Shown here one piece after another: positions 44,846 to 55,035 of a stretch of 64,000 nt of DNA; the first letter of the stretch is position 1; each line of letters starts with the position of its first letter. The translations under genes and the position numbers were made by a program. The notes below the pieces were generated by a model. That model had not been told where the DNA came from and ran no database searches. It worked only from the letters and a program-made list of their open reading frames with translations. Where the stretch lies: assembly GCA_016744455.1 (NCBI GenBank), contig JADGEI010000014.1, positions 1 through 64,000 on the forward strand, given 5' to 3'. The DNA comes from Alcanivoracaceae bacterium (GTDB lineage: Bacteria; Pseudomonadota; Gammaproteobacteria; Xanthomonadales; Marinicellaceae).

Positions 44846-46453
44846 ATGCCTATTATCAAAAACACAATCAATACCGAATCGTCAGAATTTGCAGAGAACT
44901 ACCAATTTATGCATGATTTGATTAATGAATTAAGAAATAAAACAGCGACAATCTCACTAGGTGGTTCAAAAAAATCCAGAGATAGGCATGAGTCAAGAGG
45001 AAAGCTACTGGTTCGTGATAGAATTCATGCCCTAATAGATAAAGGAAGCCCATTTTTAGAACTATCCGCACTGGCAGCAAATGAAATGTACGACAACTCT
45101 GCTCCAGCTGCAGGTGTTGTAACAGGTATTGGTGTTATACATGGGCAAAACGTCATAATTGTCGCTAATGATGCAACAGTTAAAGGCGGCACTTACTTCC
45201 CCTTAACGGTAAAGAAACATTTGCGAGCACAAGAAATTGCCATGGAAAATCATCTTCCATGTATATACTTAGTGGATTCGGGTGGTGCTTTTTTACCACT
45301 GCAAGATGAAGTCTTTCCTGACAAAGAACATTTTGGTCGCATCTTTTATAACCAAGCACAATTATCAGCAAAAAACATCCCTCAAATTGCCGTTGTAATG
45401 GGTTCATGCACCGCAGGTGGTGCATACGTTCCAGCCATGTGTGATGAAGCAGTGATTGTCAAAGAGCAAGGCACCATTTTTTTAGGTGGGCCTCCATTGG
45501 TTAAAGCCGCTACTGGAGAAGTAGTTGATGCCGAAACATTGGGTGGTGCTGAAGTTCATTCTACTATCTCAGGTGTAACAGATCACTTTGCAGAGAATGA
45601 TGAACATGCCTTGGAAATTACCCGAAATATTGCAAAATATTTTAACCGCCAAAAACATGATTGGTTACAGAAACAAGCTACAAAAGATCCAGTTTACAAT
45701 GAAAAAGAACTCTATGGTATTGTTCCGAAAAGCACTCGAACACCTTATGACATTCGCCAAATTATTGCCCGTATAGTTGATGCTTCGGAATTCCAAGAAT
45801 TTAAAGCCAAATATGGAACGACACTGATTACAGGTTTTGCCCATATTCAAGGAAATCCTATCGGTATTATTGCCAATAATGGTATCTTATTTTCTGAATC
45901 TGCACTTAAGGGAGCGCATTTTGTTGAATTGTGTTGCCAGCGCAATATCCCTTTGGTCTTTTTGCAAAACATTACCGGTTTTATGGTTGGAAAAGAATAC
46001 GAACAAAATGGCATAGCTAAAAATGGCGCTAAAATGGTCACTGCAGTGGCTTGCGCATCTGTACCTAAATACACCGTAGTCATTGGTGGTTCATTTGGTG
46101 CCGGCAACTATGCTATGAACGGCCGTGCATATGCTGGACGATTCTTATGGATGTGGCCAAATTCACGTATATCTGTCATGGGAGGAGAGCAAGCAGCTTC
46201 TGTACTAACCACAATAAAACAAGATGGTTTTGACAAGCGTAATATAAATTGGGATGAAGCCGATAAACAAACAGAATACGATACGATTAAACAACTGTAT
46301 GAAGACCAAGGCTCACCATACTACTCCACCGCTCGATTATGGGATGATGGTATTATCAATCCAATAGATACTCGTAAAATTTTAGCAATGGCAATAGAAG
46401 CTGGATTAAATGCCCCAGTTACTGAAAGCAAATATGGTGTCTTTAGAATGTAA
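44846..46453 (+). CDS. liuB: Methylcrotonyl-CoA carboxylase beta subunit
   Basis: 535 residues from ATG 44846. The carboxyltransferase domains are complete: [91 protein letters not shown] and [20 protein letters not shown]. These match biotin-dependent acyl-CoA carboxylases of the MCC type, which carboxylate 3-methylcrotonyl-CoA in leucine breakdown; [15 protein letters not shown] is typical of MCC beta. The biotin-carboxylase partner (alpha) is not next to it or elsewhere in the window. HMG-CoA lyase, the pathway's last enzyme, is 10 kb away. Confidence 0.88.
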   Translation: MPIIKNTINTESSEFAENYQFMHDLINELRNKTATISLGGSKKSRDRHESRGKLLVRDRIHALIDKGSPFLELSALAANEMYDNSAPAAGVVTGIGVIHGQNVIIVANDATVKGGTYFPLTVKKHLRAQEIAMENHLPCIYLVDSGGAFLPLQDEVFPDKEHFGRIFYNQAQLSAKNIPQIAVVMGSCTAGGAYVPAMCDEAVIVKEQGTIFLGGPPLVKAATGEVVDAETLGGAEVHSTISGVTDHFAENDEHALEITRNIAKYFNRQKHDWLQKQATKDPVYNEKELYGIVPKSTRTPYDIRQIIARIVDASEFQEFKAKYGTTLITGFAHIQGNPIGIIANNGILFSESALKGAHFVELCCQRNIPLVFLQNITGFMVGKEYEQNGIAKNGAKMVTAVACASVPKYTVVIGGSFGAGNYAMNGRAYAGRFLWMWPNSRISVMGGEQAASVLTTIKQDGFDKRNINWDEADKQTEYDTIKQLYEDQGSPYYSTARLWDDGIINPIDTRKILAMAIEAGLNAPVTESKYGVFRM

Positions 46454-46854
46454 TGAAAGAACTAATCAACAACTCTGAAAAACTTCTATTAATTGGCACA
46501 ATATTCCATTTGGCTTTTGTGGTGTTTCACTTATTGTTTTGGAAATTATTTGACTGGGTGCACGATTTAAAGAAACTTTCTTATATCAACAAGTCAGTGA
46601 TGCAAATTTTAAATCTACGATTGATTTTTGTGTTTTTAATCTTTTCTTATATTTCATTTTTCAATACTGACGAATTACTCAATACCAAACTTGGCTTAAC
46701 TATGACTGCAGCCATGGCTTTATTTTGGGGATTCCGTAGCATAGAGCAAATAGTTTATTTCGGTGTAAAGAACTTTTCCTCAAATTTATTACTAGCATTC
46801 TTTATATTTGGTTCGGTTTTATATGCTTGGATATTTTGTCTTAGCCTTAACTAG
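46453..46854 (+). CDS. Small membrane protein coupled to the MCC beta gene
   Basis: 133 residues, starting within the liuB stop (TAATG). About four membrane helices: LLLIGTIFHLAFVVFHLLFW, LNLRLIFVFLIFSYISFF, LGLTMTAAMALFWGFRSI and LLLAFFIFGSVLYAWIFCLS. Conserved-looking polar residues inside the helices (H18, H24, R and E in FRSIEQIVYF) suggest a transport or enzymatic site. I do not recognise a family. Coupling implies co-expression with liuB, not necessarily a shared pathway. Confidence 0.75.
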   Translation: MKELINNSEKLLLIGTIFHLAFVVFHLLFWKLFDWVHDLKKLSYINKSVMQILNLRLIFVFLIFSYISFFNTDELLNTKLGLTMTAAMALFWGFRSIEQIVYFGVKNFSSNLLLAFFIFGSVLYAWIFCLSLN

Positions 46855-46949
46855 TTCTTGACTCAGCAAGAAAACCTATTGATCTAACTTCAACCATAGA
46901 TAAGATTTATGATGACACCAAATCACACATTTATTTAAAACTTCTGTCG

Positions 46950-48590
46950 TTATTTCTTCAGAGATTTATACAAAAAAACCAGTGTTATTGCCAAACCGAC
47001 AATAACAGGTTTTGTCATTCCAAAAGGCATGCCAGAATCTGCTTGTAAACCATATAAAACAGCCGTTACAATAGCAAATCCAGATGTTAGAATTGCATAG
47101 GTCTTTTTATTTTCTCTGTAATGCTTGTATCTTAGAATTTTGGCTTGTTCAATTTGTTGAAGTTTTGTTGCAGGTTTGGTTCTTTGGCTAAGCAACTCAT
47201 GAACCAACTGAGGGATTTCACTGGTTTGTTCTAACCATGTAGGCAAGTTCTGCTTAATAGTTTCGATAGCACCATCAATACCATAGCTTTTTTTCATTAT
47301 GTTAGCAAGTACTGGTTTTGAGGTTTGCCAAATATCTAATTGAGGATATAACTGCCTTCCCAATCCTTCAATATTTAGCAATGTTTTTTGCAATAGGATA
47401 AATTCCGGTTGAATAACCAATTGAAATTTTCGTGCCATTTCAAAGGTTTTCAACATCACTTCACCAAACGATATTTCACTTATTGGTCTTGCAAAATATG
47501 GTTCACAGATGGTACGAGCTTCTGCTTCTAACTCATCTACACGGGTATCGGCGGGTACCCAACCAGCTTCTATATGGAGTTCTGCAATTCGGCGGTAATC
47601 TTGATTAAAAAACGCCATGAAATTATTCGCTAAATCACGTTTATGTTCTTTTGGTAAAGAACCACAAATGCCAAAATCCAGCAGAATAATTTGTGGGTCT
47701 TCTGGGTTGGATGTATTAACAAAAATATTTCCAGGATGCATATCCGCATGAAAAAAATTATCACGGAAAACTTGAGTGTAAAACAAACGCAAACCCTTTT
47801 CTGCTAAAACTTGCAAATTGACATTAGCTGCTTTCAGCCTATCAATCTTACCGATGGGAATTGCATAAATACGTTCCATAACCATGACTTTTTCTTTACA
47901 ATACTCCCAATAAATTTCAGGAATGTACATGTCTTTTGAATCGATGAAATTTTTTCGCAATACTGAAGCATTAGCAGCTTCACGTTGTAAATCCAATTCG
48001 TGGTATATGGTTTTTTCAAATTCTTCGACAATTTCAACTGGGTCAACTTGAACACCTGGATTTCCAAATGTGCGAGCAATTTTGGCTACAGAACGCATCA
48101 ATTCGAGGTCACGTTTAACCATTTTTTTTATGCCAGGCCTTAGTACTTTGATAACAACTTCACGCCCATCTTTAAGTTCCGCAGCATGTACTTGTGCAAC
48201 AGATGCTGATGCTAATGGCTTTTCATCGATAGAATTGAAAATTTCATCCAATGGTTGTTCTAACTGATCTTCAATAAAGCCACGAGCTTCTGTCCAGGCA
48301 AAAGGCTCAACATCATCTTGCAACTTAGCCAATTCTGATGTGATTTCCGCAGGTATTAAATCAGGACGTGTCGACAAAACCTGACCCAATTTAACAAAAA
48401 TCGGACCCAATTCTTCAAGTGCTTTACGGAGTTTCTCTGGATCATTATTACACTTCTTCCCTTTAAGAGCCAATGGTGACAATGCGCGTAAAAAGTGAAC
48501 ACGCTTCTTGCTTTTGTGTTTCGGCAATAAATCCTTTACACGGTAATTTGCAAAAGTATGGAGTATCTTAATTAATCGAAATATATTCAT
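46950..48590 (-). CDS. ubiB: Ubiquinone biosynthesis protein kinase-like UbiB
   Basis: 546 residues, the normal UbiB length. The ABC1/ADCK family signature KxGQ appears in GPIFVKLGQVLSTRPDLIPAE. Kinase-like motifs include PLASASVAQVHAAELKDG (Ala-rich loop), VVIKVLRPGI (Lys), FHADMHPGNIFV and LLDFGICGSL (metal-binding Asp). Two hydrophobic helices end the protein (TYAILTSGFAIVTAVLYGL; KPVIVGLAITLVFLY), anchoring it in the inner membrane. UbiB is an ATPase needed for coenzyme Q synthesis. It is the third gene in ubiE-ubiJ-ubiB order. Confidence 0.95.
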   Translation of the reverse strand: MNIFRLIKILHTFANYRVKDLLPKHKSKKRVHFLRALSPLALKGKKCNNDPEKLRKALEELGPIFVKLGQVLSTRPDLIPAEITSELAKLQDDVEPFAWTEARGFIEDQLEQPLDEIFNSIDEKPLASASVAQVHAAELKDGREVVIKVLRPGIKKMVKRDLELMRSVAKIARTFGNPGVQVDPVEIVEEFEKTIYHELDLQREAANASVLRKNFIDSKDMYIPEIYWEYCKEKVMVMERIYAIPIGKIDRLKAANVNLQVLAEKGLRLFYTQVFRDNFFHADMHPGNIFVNTSNPEDPQIILLDFGICGSLPKEHKRDLANNFMAFFNQDYRRIAELHIEAGWVPADTRVDELEAEARTICEPYFARPISEISFGEVMLKTFEMARKFQLVIQPEFILLQKTLLNIEGLGRQLYPQLDIWQTSKPVLANIMKKSYGIDGAIETIKQNLPTWLEQTSEIPQLVHELLSQRTKPATKLQQIEQAKILRYKHYRENKKTYAILTSGFAIVTAVLYGLQADSGMPFGMTKPVIVGLAITLVFLYKSLKK

Positions 48591-48617
48591 CTATCACTAT
48601 TCGTGGAAACGTCCGCT

Positions 48618-49241
48618 TTATTTATTTTTCATCGCACTAATCTGTTGTGCCAGTCTGTCTGTATCTGATTGCAAATCCTCTACATCATCAATAAATTCTT
48701 CCATTTCCTCAGGCGCAATTAAATCACGTGATTCGTCAACTAAAAACTTACTTGTATTGGTGATGACCGTTTTTTTAAACTTCTTACTAAAGTCAATTAA
48801 TCCAGAGACCACGTTGGATACCTTTTCACCAATCCCATCGCCCAATAGATCCTGCCATGCTTCTTGCCAATCTGGATCCACGTTTTTGAGCCACTTAGCG
48901 AAAAATTGCCCTGTGCTAGCATCCCCTTGAATTTCTACACTTTTTATGCCTTCAATCGGCTCATCAGAATTCATCGCAAATAAGGCTAATGGTGTTCCTT
49001 TTATGGTGGTGTCAACATCATCAGGGTAGGTTTTAGCTAACTTTATTTCACGTTTATTGATTATCATAAAAAAAGTAAACGGTGTTGATTCCAACACAAC
49101 CTTTATAACCTTTCCATCAAACACTTCTAATTTAGTTAAAGCACTTTCATCGTAATATACACTGGTGTTTATAGTTGCATTTATAGCATCAAGAAAAAAA
49201 TCTTCATACCATTTATTCGATTTGTTATCAGCTATGTTCAT
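48618..49241 (-). CDS. ubiJ: Ubiquinone biosynthesis accessory factor UbiJ
   Basis: 207 residues with an SCP2-like lipid-binding domain near the middle (VDTTIKGTPLALFAMNSDEP, SVEIQGDASTGQFFAKWLKN, DWQEAWQDLLGDGIGEKVSN). The C-terminus is a coiled coil (EEMEEFIDDVEDLQSDTDRL). UbiJ helps the late coenzyme Q hydroxylation/methylation complex, probably by presenting lipids. It overlaps the ubiE end by 4 bp and precedes ubiB, a conserved arrangement that supports the call despite low sequence conservation. Confidence 0.9.
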   Translation of the reverse strand: MNIADNKSNKWYEDFFLDAINATINTSVYYDESALTKLEVFDGKVIKVVLESTPFTFFMIINKREIKLAKTYPDDVDTTIKGTPLALFAMNSDEPIEGIKSVEIQGDASTGQFFAKWLKNVDPDWQEAWQDLLGDGIGEKVSNVVSGLIDFSKKFKKTVITNTSKFLVDESRDLIAPEEMEEFIDDVEDLQSDTDRLAQQISAMKNK

Positions 49242-50011
49242 GTTTTATACCCTGTGTGAATGGCAACAATTCCACCGCTCATGTTTTCGACTTTACATAA
49301 ATCAAACCCAGCCTTTTCAAACATAGATTTTAATTTTGCTTGGTTTGGGTGTTTACGAATTGATTCTGCCAAATATTGATACGAGTCTCTGTCCTTAGCC
49401 ACTATATTGCCAATCTCTGGCAACAATTTAAAAGAATAAAAATCATAAATTTTTGATAAAAACTTTAAGTTTACCTCGGTAAACTCCAACACCATTAATT
49501 TACCACCAGGTTTCAATACACGATGCATGTCATTTAAGGCTTTTTGTTGATTGGTAACATTCCGCAAACCAAATGCCATGGTAATTAGATCAAAGGTATC
49601 CTCTTCAAAAGGTAATTCTTCAGCATTCATTTGTTGAGTTGTAACTAAACCAAATAAACCTGCGTCAATTAATCTATCTTTACCAACATCTAACATTTCT
49701 TGGTTGATATCACCAACGATGATATGCCCCGACTTCGTAACTTTAGGTGCCAACAATTTAGCTATATCACCAGTACCGCCAGCTAAATCAAGTACATTTG
49801 CTCCAGCTTCAATGCCGCTTGTCAAAACGAAATGACGCTTCCAAAGGCGATGTACTCCCATTGACATAAAATCATTCATGATGTCATATTTAGCAGCCAC
49901 TGAAGTAAAAACCTCGCCCACCATTTTTTCTTTCTCACCTGTGGCAACTGTTTTGTAACCAAAGTGGGTGTCTTTACCCATTGTCGTTTTTTCTGTGCTA
50001 TTTTCAGTCAT
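49238..50011 (-). CDS. ubiE: Ubiquinone/menaquinone C-methyltransferase
   Basis: 257 residues from ATG 50011; an in-frame ATG at 50023 would add four residues. The SAM-binding motif is VLDLAGGTGDIA, followed by VGDINQEMLDVG, FDLITMAFGLRNVTNQ and GGKLMVLEFTEV. The C-terminus ends MSGGIVAIHTGYK, typical of UbiE. It C-methylates the quinone ring in the inner-membrane pathway. Its start overlaps the upstream dehydrogenase stop by a few bases, so the four genes (dehydrogenase, ubiE, ubiJ, ubiB) likely form one transcript. Confidence 0.95.
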   Translation of the reverse strand: MTENSTEKTTMGKDTHFGYKTVATGEKEKMVGEVFTSVAAKYDIMNDFMSMGVHRLWKRHFVLTSGIEAGANVLDLAGGTGDIAKLLAPKVTKSGHIIVGDINQEMLDVGKDRLIDAGLFGLVTTQQMNAEELPFEEDTFDLITMAFGLRNVTNQQKALNDMHRVLKPGGKLMVLEFTEVNLKFLSKIYDFYSFKLLPEIGNIVAKDRDSYQYLAESIRKHPNQAKLKSMFEKAGFDLCKVENMSGGIVAIHTGYKT

Positions 50012-50921
50012 TATCTTCTTCATTATGTAACTGTTTACGTTTTAATTTAATCAAAGCTGAAATATCTAAATCACCATCTCCAGATTCCATCAACTCACCA
50101 TATTCAACAATTCCTTTGTTGACTATTTGTGATTCTTCTCCTAAATCAGCTAACGACTTTTGGATTATTTTTAAATCTTTATGCAATAGCGCTAATTTGA
50201 ATCCTTTTTCAAATTCATTTTTGCACATAGTCAAACCTCGTTTATCCAAAAACCAATTACCTGCCGCGCCTGCTGATAATACCTCTACTGTCTTTGCAAT
50301 TGGAAGTTTGTTTTTTTCTGCATATGCTAAAGTTTCACATACCGCCTGTGCAACGCCTGCAACCAGTATTTGATTCACTGCTTTAGTAGATTGCCCTTGC
50401 CCTATTTTCCCCATATAGGTTACTTGTGAACCAATCGAATGAAATAAGTCATCTGCTCGTTTGTAAATGGCTAACTCAGCGCCAACCATAACAGATAAAG
50501 TCCCTTTTTTTGCACCTTCAACGCCTCCGGAAACGGGTGCATCCATAAAATCAATTTTCAAAGAAGCTAAATCTTCAGCAATTAGCCTTGCAGTACTGGT
50601 AGAAACTGTTGAACAATCAATGACAACGGAACCTGGCTTTAAGTAGTGTTTAAAGTCAGAAATAATATCTATCAAATCCTGATCTCCTGAAACACATGTC
50701 AAAACACAATCCGCGTTTTCAAACAAGTGCTGGTCATCTTCATACTCTTCAAGATTCAATTCATTTAATAAACCTTGAGATATTCCTTGAGTACGATTTT
50801 TAACTCCAATGAGTAAATTGTGTTCATGTAAATTTCTCGCAATTGGTCGTCCCATAGCACCAAGCCCGTAAACGACTATGTTTTTAAGTTGTGGTAATTT
50901 TTCAGGCATACTTCTTAACAT
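50004..50921 (-). CDS. Beta-hydroxyacid dehydrogenase family oxidoreductase
   Basis: 305 residues. The N-terminal NAD(P)-binding motif is IVVYGLGAMGRPIARNL. Family markers are DAPVSGGVEGAKKGTLSVMV (substrate-binding Ser/Gly set), VIDCSTVS and the catalytic lysine in GQSTKAVNQIL; GFKLALLHKDLKI is the usual C-terminal block. Members include 3-hydroxyisobutyrate, tartronate semialdehyde and glyoxylate/succinic semialdehyde reductases; the substrate cannot be told. Tartronate semialdehyde or glyoxylate reduction would suit glyoxylate from the urate operon, but it is transcribed with ubiE. Confidence 0.85.
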   Translation of the reverse strand: MLRSMPEKLPQLKNIVVYGLGAMGRPIARNLHEHNLLIGVKNRTQGISQGLLNELNLEEYEDDQHLFENADCVLTCVSGDQDLIDIISDFKHYLKPGSVVIDCSTVSTSTARLIAEDLASLKIDFMDAPVSGGVEGAKKGTLSVMVGAELAIYKRADDLFHSIGSQVTYMGKIGQGQSTKAVNQILVAGVAQAVCETLAYAEKNKLPIAKTVEVLSAGAAGNWFLDKRGLTMCKNEFEKGFKLALLHKDLKIIQKSLADLGEESQIVNKGIVEYGELMESGDGDLDISALIKLKRKQLHNEEDND

Positions 50922-51126
50922 AATTAAAATCTAGCGTATTATAACTTTTAAAGCTAAATAAGCCTACCTCTTTTCAATTTTCTTCAATTCCTATGAAAAC
51001 CATGATTTATAGCCAAAATTTTAGCTTTTGGCTACAGCTACCAATTTACTAAAACTCAATAATTAAAAAAGCATATAGTAAGGCTTCGTGTTTAACTATA
51101 AATTGATAGGTGTCAGTTGAGGTGAT

Positions 51127-53946
51127 TTATTTTAACATCGGTTTCAAAAAGTGAGTTGTATGAGTTTTGTATTTTTTGCATATATCTTCAGGCGAGCCTT
51201 GAGCAACAATTTTACCACCCAAGTCTCCACCTTCGGGGCCTAAATCAATAATCCAGTCTGCTGTTTTTACTACATCTAAATTATGTTCAATCACAACGAT
51301 GGTATTGCCTTTATCTCGTAGAGAGTGCAATACCGCTAACAATTGTTTGATATCAGCAAAATGCAAACCTGTTGTTGGTTCGTCAAGAATATAAATCGTT
51401 TTCCCTGTATCACGTTTGGACAATTCTTTTGCCAATTTAATTCGTTGTGCTTCTCCACCAGAGAGAGTGGTAGCATTTTGACCCAAAGTTAAATAACTTA
51501 GGCCAACATCCATTAATGTATCAATACGCATTTTGACAGTAGGTATAGCCTCAAAAAAGGGTTGAGCTTCTTCAACTGTCATCGCTAAAATTTGATAAAT
51601 ATTTTTACCTTTGTAGTGAATATCAAGTGTTTCCCTGTTATAGCGTTTACCTTTACAAACATCACATGTGACATATACATCTGGTAAAAAATGCATTTCC
51701 ACTTTTATTAACCCATCACCCTGACATGCTTCACACCGCCCTCCTTTGACATTAAAACTAAACCGTCCCGGCTTATAACCACGGGCACGAGATTCTGGTG
51801 TTCCGGCTAATAGTTCACGAATTGGAGTAAATAATTGGGTATAAGTGGCAGGGTTTGATCGAGGTGTTCTACCAATAGCTTTTTGATTAATCTCTACAAC
51901 TTTATCAAATAAGCCTATGTTTTCAAAAGATTTATAGGTCGATGGCCGATTTTGATTACGATTTAATTCTTGTGCTAAAACACGATAAAATGTCGCGTTG
52001 ATTAAGGTCGATTTTCCTGAACCCGATACTCCAGTTACACAGGTAAACAATCCTGCAGGGATTTTTAAATTAACATCCTTTAAATTATTTCCTGTCGCAC
52101 CTTTAAGCGTAAAGACTTTATCTTTGGCTATTTTTGTTCGGTGAGTAGGAATCACTATTTTTTTCTTACCAGACAAATACTGCCCCGTTATAGATTCTGA
52201 GTTGGCTTCTATTTCTGCAGGTGTGCCTTGAGCCACTATATAACCACCATGTACACCTGAACCTGGACCAATATCAACCACATGATCGGCTTTACTAACG
52301 GCCTCTTCATCATGTTCCACTACGATTACTGTATTTCCCAAATCTCGTAACTTTATCAATGTGTTTAATAATTTTTCATTATCGCGCTGATGCAAACCAA
52401 TAGATGGTTCATCCAGTACATACATAACACCAACTAACCCAGCACCAATTTGACTGGCTAGACGAATTCTTTGTGCTTCACCACCTGATAACGAGTTAGC
52501 ATTACGCCCCAATGACAGGTAATTTAACCCAACGTTCACCAGAAACTCTAAACGTTCTTGAATTTCTTTTAATATTTTCTCAGCAATTTCACCTTTTTTG
52601 CCTTCCAACTTTAACTCATTAAAATACGCATAGCTCTCCGCAATCGACAAACCATTAATATAAGGCAGTGACTTATCAGCAACAAAGACATTACGGGCGG
52701 CTTCATTGAGTCTATCGCCATCGCATACATCACACTCCTTCACACTAATGTATTTATTGAGTTCCTCACGTACCATATTTGAAGTGGTTTCTTTGTAACG
52801 GCGTTTCATGTTGTTGGCAATGCCTTCAAATTCACGTTTACGGTTAAATTCAATTTTTTCAGATGAATATTTGAACATTATTTTTACGCCTTTCGATCCA
52901 AATAAAATCACATCCTGTATTTTCTTAGGCAAGTCTTTTAACGGTGTTTCTAAATCAAATTTATAATGTTCACTCAAAGCCAATAACATTTGATAATAAA
53001 AACCATTACGCCTGTCCCAGCCACGAACAGCTCCATTGGCTAATGACAAGTCCCATGAGACAACAATACGCTCTGGATCGAAATATTGACTAATACCTAA
53101 ACCATCACATTCAGGGCAAGCGCCATTAGGGTTATTAAAAGAAAACAAGCGTGGTTCTAACTCTTCCAAAGAATAGTTACAAATCGAACAGGAAAACAAT
53201 TCGCTGAATAGCAAATCAACCTCTTCTCCCTCATCAAAAGCAACAACCTGTACTAATCCTTCGGATAAAACCAGTGCTGATTCGATTGATTCTGCTAACC
53301 TTTGTGCCATATCATCTTTGACACGAAATCTATCAACCACTGCTTCGATGGTGTGTTTGGTTTTTTTGTTGATTTTAGGTAAGTCATCTAGATTATATAC
53401 CCTACCATCAATACGCACTCTGACATAACCACTACTCATTAATTGCTCAAGCATTAAAGTGTGTTCACCCTTACGATTTCTGACAATTGGAGCGAGCAAC
53501 ATGTATTTTCGAGAGTTGTCTAATTGCAATATCCTGTCTACCATTTCAGTAACAGTCTGGGCTTCTAGTTTAGTGCCATGTTTTGGGCAGCAAGGTGTAC
53601 CTACTCGTGCATACAGTAAACGCAGGTAATCATTAATCTCGGTAATGGTCCCAACTGTCGAACGTGGGTTATGCGAGGTAGATTTTTGTTCGATTGAAAT
53701 AGCTGGAGATAGCCCTTCTATATGATCAATATCTGGTTTTGCCATCATGGATAAAAACTGACGAGCATAAGCAGATAGTGACTCCACATAACGCCTCTGC
53801 CCTTCTGCGTAAATGGTATCAAAAGCCAAAGAAGATTTTCCAGAACCTGATAAACCTGTTATGACAATTAATTTATTACGAGGCAAGTCGATATCAATAT
53901 TTTTTAGATTGTGGGTCCGAGCACCGCGTAAAGAAATAGATTTCAT
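51127..53946 (-). CDS. uvrA: Excinuclease ABC subunit A
   Basis: 939 residues, the standard length. Two ABC ATPase halves carry Walker A motifs ([14 protein letters not shown] near residue 31; [10 protein letters not shown] near 650) and signature motifs [12 protein letters not shown] and [12 protein letters not shown]. Zinc modules are [11 protein letters not shown] with CPECDGLG, and CEACQGDG with [10 protein letters not shown]. UvrA recognises bulky DNA lesions and loads UvrB. It appears monocistronic; the 204-bp upstream gap to the dehydrogenase shows nothing I can name. A LexA box was not recognised at its 5' end. Confidence 0.97.
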   Translation of the reverse strand: MKSISLRGARTHNLKNIDIDLPRNKLIVITGLSGSGKSSLAFDTIYAEGQRRYVESLSAYARQFLSMMAKPDIDHIEGLSPAISIEQKSTSHNPRSTVGTITEINDYLRLLYARVGTPCCPKHGTKLEAQTVTEMVDRILQLDNSRKYMLLAPIVRNRKGEHTLMLEQLMSSGYVRVRIDGRVYNLDDLPKINKKTKHTIEAVVDRFRVKDDMAQRLAESIESALVLSEGLVQVVAFDEGEEVDLLFSELFSCSICNYSLEELEPRLFSFNNPNGACPECDGLGISQYFDPERIVVSWDLSLANGAVRGWDRRNGFYYQMLLALSEHYKFDLETPLKDLPKKIQDVILFGSKGVKIMFKYSSEKIEFNRKREFEGIANNMKRRYKETTSNMVREELNKYISVKECDVCDGDRLNEAARNVFVADKSLPYINGLSIAESYAYFNELKLEGKKGEIAEKILKEIQERLEFLVNVGLNYLSLGRNANSLSGGEAQRIRLASQIGAGLVGVMYVLDEPSIGLHQRDNEKLLNTLIKLRDLGNTVIVVEHDEEAVSKADHVVDIGPGSGVHGGYIVAQGTPAEIEANSESITGQYLSGKKKIVIPTHRTKIAKDKVFTLKGATGNNLKDVNLKIPAGLFTCVTGVSGSGKSTLINATFYRVLAQELNRNQNRPSTYKSFENIGLFDKVVEINQKAIGRTPRSNPATYTQLFTPIRELLAGTPESRARGYKPGRFSFNVKGGRCEACQGDGLIKVEMHFLPDVYVTCDVCKGKRYNRETLDIHYKGKNIYQILAMTVEEAQPFFEAIPTVKMRIDTLMDVGLSYLTLGQNATTLSGGEAQRIKLAKELSKRDTGKTIYILDEPTTGLHFADIKQLLAVLHSLRDKGNTIVVIEHNLDVVKTADWIIDLGPEGGDLGGKIVAQGSPEDICKKYKTHTTHFLKPMLK

Positions 53947-54193
53947 AGCAAATTTGTTATTTTCAGAAAACCAAGTAGTTTAGCTTATTTTGTTTGGCTT
54001 TGCTAAATATAAATTAAAATCTAATGAAGCTGAACAAAGCTTTCTTCCATATTAAAGCGGATAAAGGTAAAACCAATCTTAACAACGTAAGATACGAGCC
54101 CATAATTAAGCAATTTATTTGCTAGTGTACACTAATATTCTTAGTGTTCCATTATGATTAATTCTTAGAGTTTTTTTAACAACACATCAAAAA
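53947..54193. other. Gene-free region between uvrA and the rplU promoter
   Basis: No coding frame is supported here. The stretch is A+T-rich and should hold the uvrA promoter on the minus strand. A 10-bp inverted repeat (TTTTTAACAA, 54173-54182, pairing with 54194-54203) ends at the rplU -35 box. Confidence 0.4.
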
Positions 54194-54222
54194 TTGTTAA
54201 AAACAACTGAAATACATATATA
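54194..54222 (+). promoter_or_regulatory. Probable sigma-70 promoter of rplU-rpmA
   Basis: TTGTTA (54194-54199) and TATATA (54217-54222) are separated by exactly 17 bp and lie about 135 bp before the rplU start, leaving room for a long leader RNA. Confidence 0.5.
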
Positions 54223-54311
54223 TAAGTTGACCATACTTACTTAAACCCGTAAAATCGCGCATCTTGTAGCTTATAGCCTTGTCTGCATTGATTACATTGG
54301 TTATAGCGTCG

Positions 54312-54331
54312 GAGGTTTCGACCTCATTTTT
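54312..54331 (+). promoter_or_regulatory. TTCG-capped hairpin in the rplU leader
   Basis: GAGGT-TTCG-ACCTC (54312-54325) forms a perfect 5-bp stem with a stable TTCG tetraloop, followed by a T-rich run (ATTTTT). It sits 32 bp before the rplU ATG and its Shine-Dalgarno site GGAG (54346-54349). It may act as attenuator, feedback site or RNA stabiliser. Confidence 0.5.
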
Positions 54332-54356
54332 AATATAATATTTTTGGAGAAAAATC

Positions 54357-54668
54357 ATGCATGCAGTAATATTTACTGGTGGCAAACAGTACAGAGTTAA
54401 AGAAGGTGATGTCCTTCGTGTAGAAAAATTGGGTTTAGAGCAAGGTGATAAAATCGATTTTGACGAAATTTTAATGACATCAAATGGAAAAGACATCAAA
54501 GTTGGAACGCCTCATGTTAAAGGTGCTAAAGTTTCAGCAGAAGTCATGAGCAATGGACGTGCTAAGAAAGTAAAAATAATCAAATTCAGAAGACGTAAGC
54601 ACTCAATGACTCAAATGGGTCACCGTCAAAGTTATTCTGAAATTAAAATCAAAAAAATTAAAGCATAG
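54357..54668 (+). CDS. rplU: 50S ribosomal protein L21
   Basis: 103 residues. Typical bL21 sequence: [20 protein letters not shown] at the N-terminus, then [19 protein letters not shown] and the basic C-terminal block [20 protein letters not shown]. It binds 23S rRNA domain II in the large subunit. GGAG lies 7 bases upstream of the ATG. rpmA follows after 11 bp, and the pair ends at a strong terminator, with obgE not included. Confidence 0.97.
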   Translation: MHAVIFTGGKQYRVKEGDVLRVEKLGLEQGDKIDFDEILMTSNGKDIKVGTPHVKGAKVSAEVMSNGRAKKVKIIKFRRRKHSMTQMGHRQSYSEIKIKKIKA

Positions 54669-54679
54669 GAGTAGTAGAA

Positions 54680-54934
54680 ATGGCACATAAGAAAGCAGCA
54701 GGTAGTACCAAGAATGGGCGCGATTCGAATCCTAAGTACCTTGGCGTAAAAAAATATGGCGGCGAAGCCGTTTTAGCTGGTAACATTATTGTACGTCAAC
54801 GTGGCACTAAAGTTCACGCTGGTGTTAATGTTGGTATGGGTAAAGATCACACTTTATTTGCACTTAAAGATGGTGTAGTGAAGTTTGCTAAGAAAGGCCC
54901 AAAAAATCGTCAACATGTAAGCATCGAAGCTTAA
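54680..54934 (+). CDS. rpmA: 50S ribosomal protein L27
   Basis: 84 residues, [16 protein letters not shown] at the N-terminus, the ordinary proteobacterial form without the cleaved extension of Firmicutes. [20 protein letters not shown] and [14 protein letters not shown] are conserved bL27 blocks. Its N-terminal tail reaches the peptidyl transferase centre. AGGAG lies just before the start. Confidence 0.97.
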   Translation: MAHKKAAGSTKNGRDSNPKYLGVKKYGGEAVLAGNIIVRQRGTKVHAGVNVGMGKDHTLFALKDGVVKFAKKGPKNRQHVSIEA

Positions 54935-54951
54935 GTCAAAACGACACTATT

Positions 54952-54981
54952 AAAAAAAACCCGATTGAATCGGGTTTTTTT
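54952..54981 (+). terminator. Rho-independent terminator of rplU-rpmA
   Basis: An A-run precedes the stem CCCGAT (54960-54965) / ATCGGG (54969-54974), followed by seven T. The symmetrical A and T tracts extend the stem and could allow function in both directions, but the converging ABC genes end about 55 bp away. Confidence 0.9.
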
Positions 54982-55035
54982 GTGCCTGGTATTTTTAATC
55001 ATTTGCATTTGAGTCGCGAAACAAATGACATCAAC

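Noticed and set aside
54197..54499. A 100-codon minus-strand frame across the rplU leader and gene start.
   Set aside because: It overlaps the rplU promoter, leader and coding sequence and shows no protein-like motifs.
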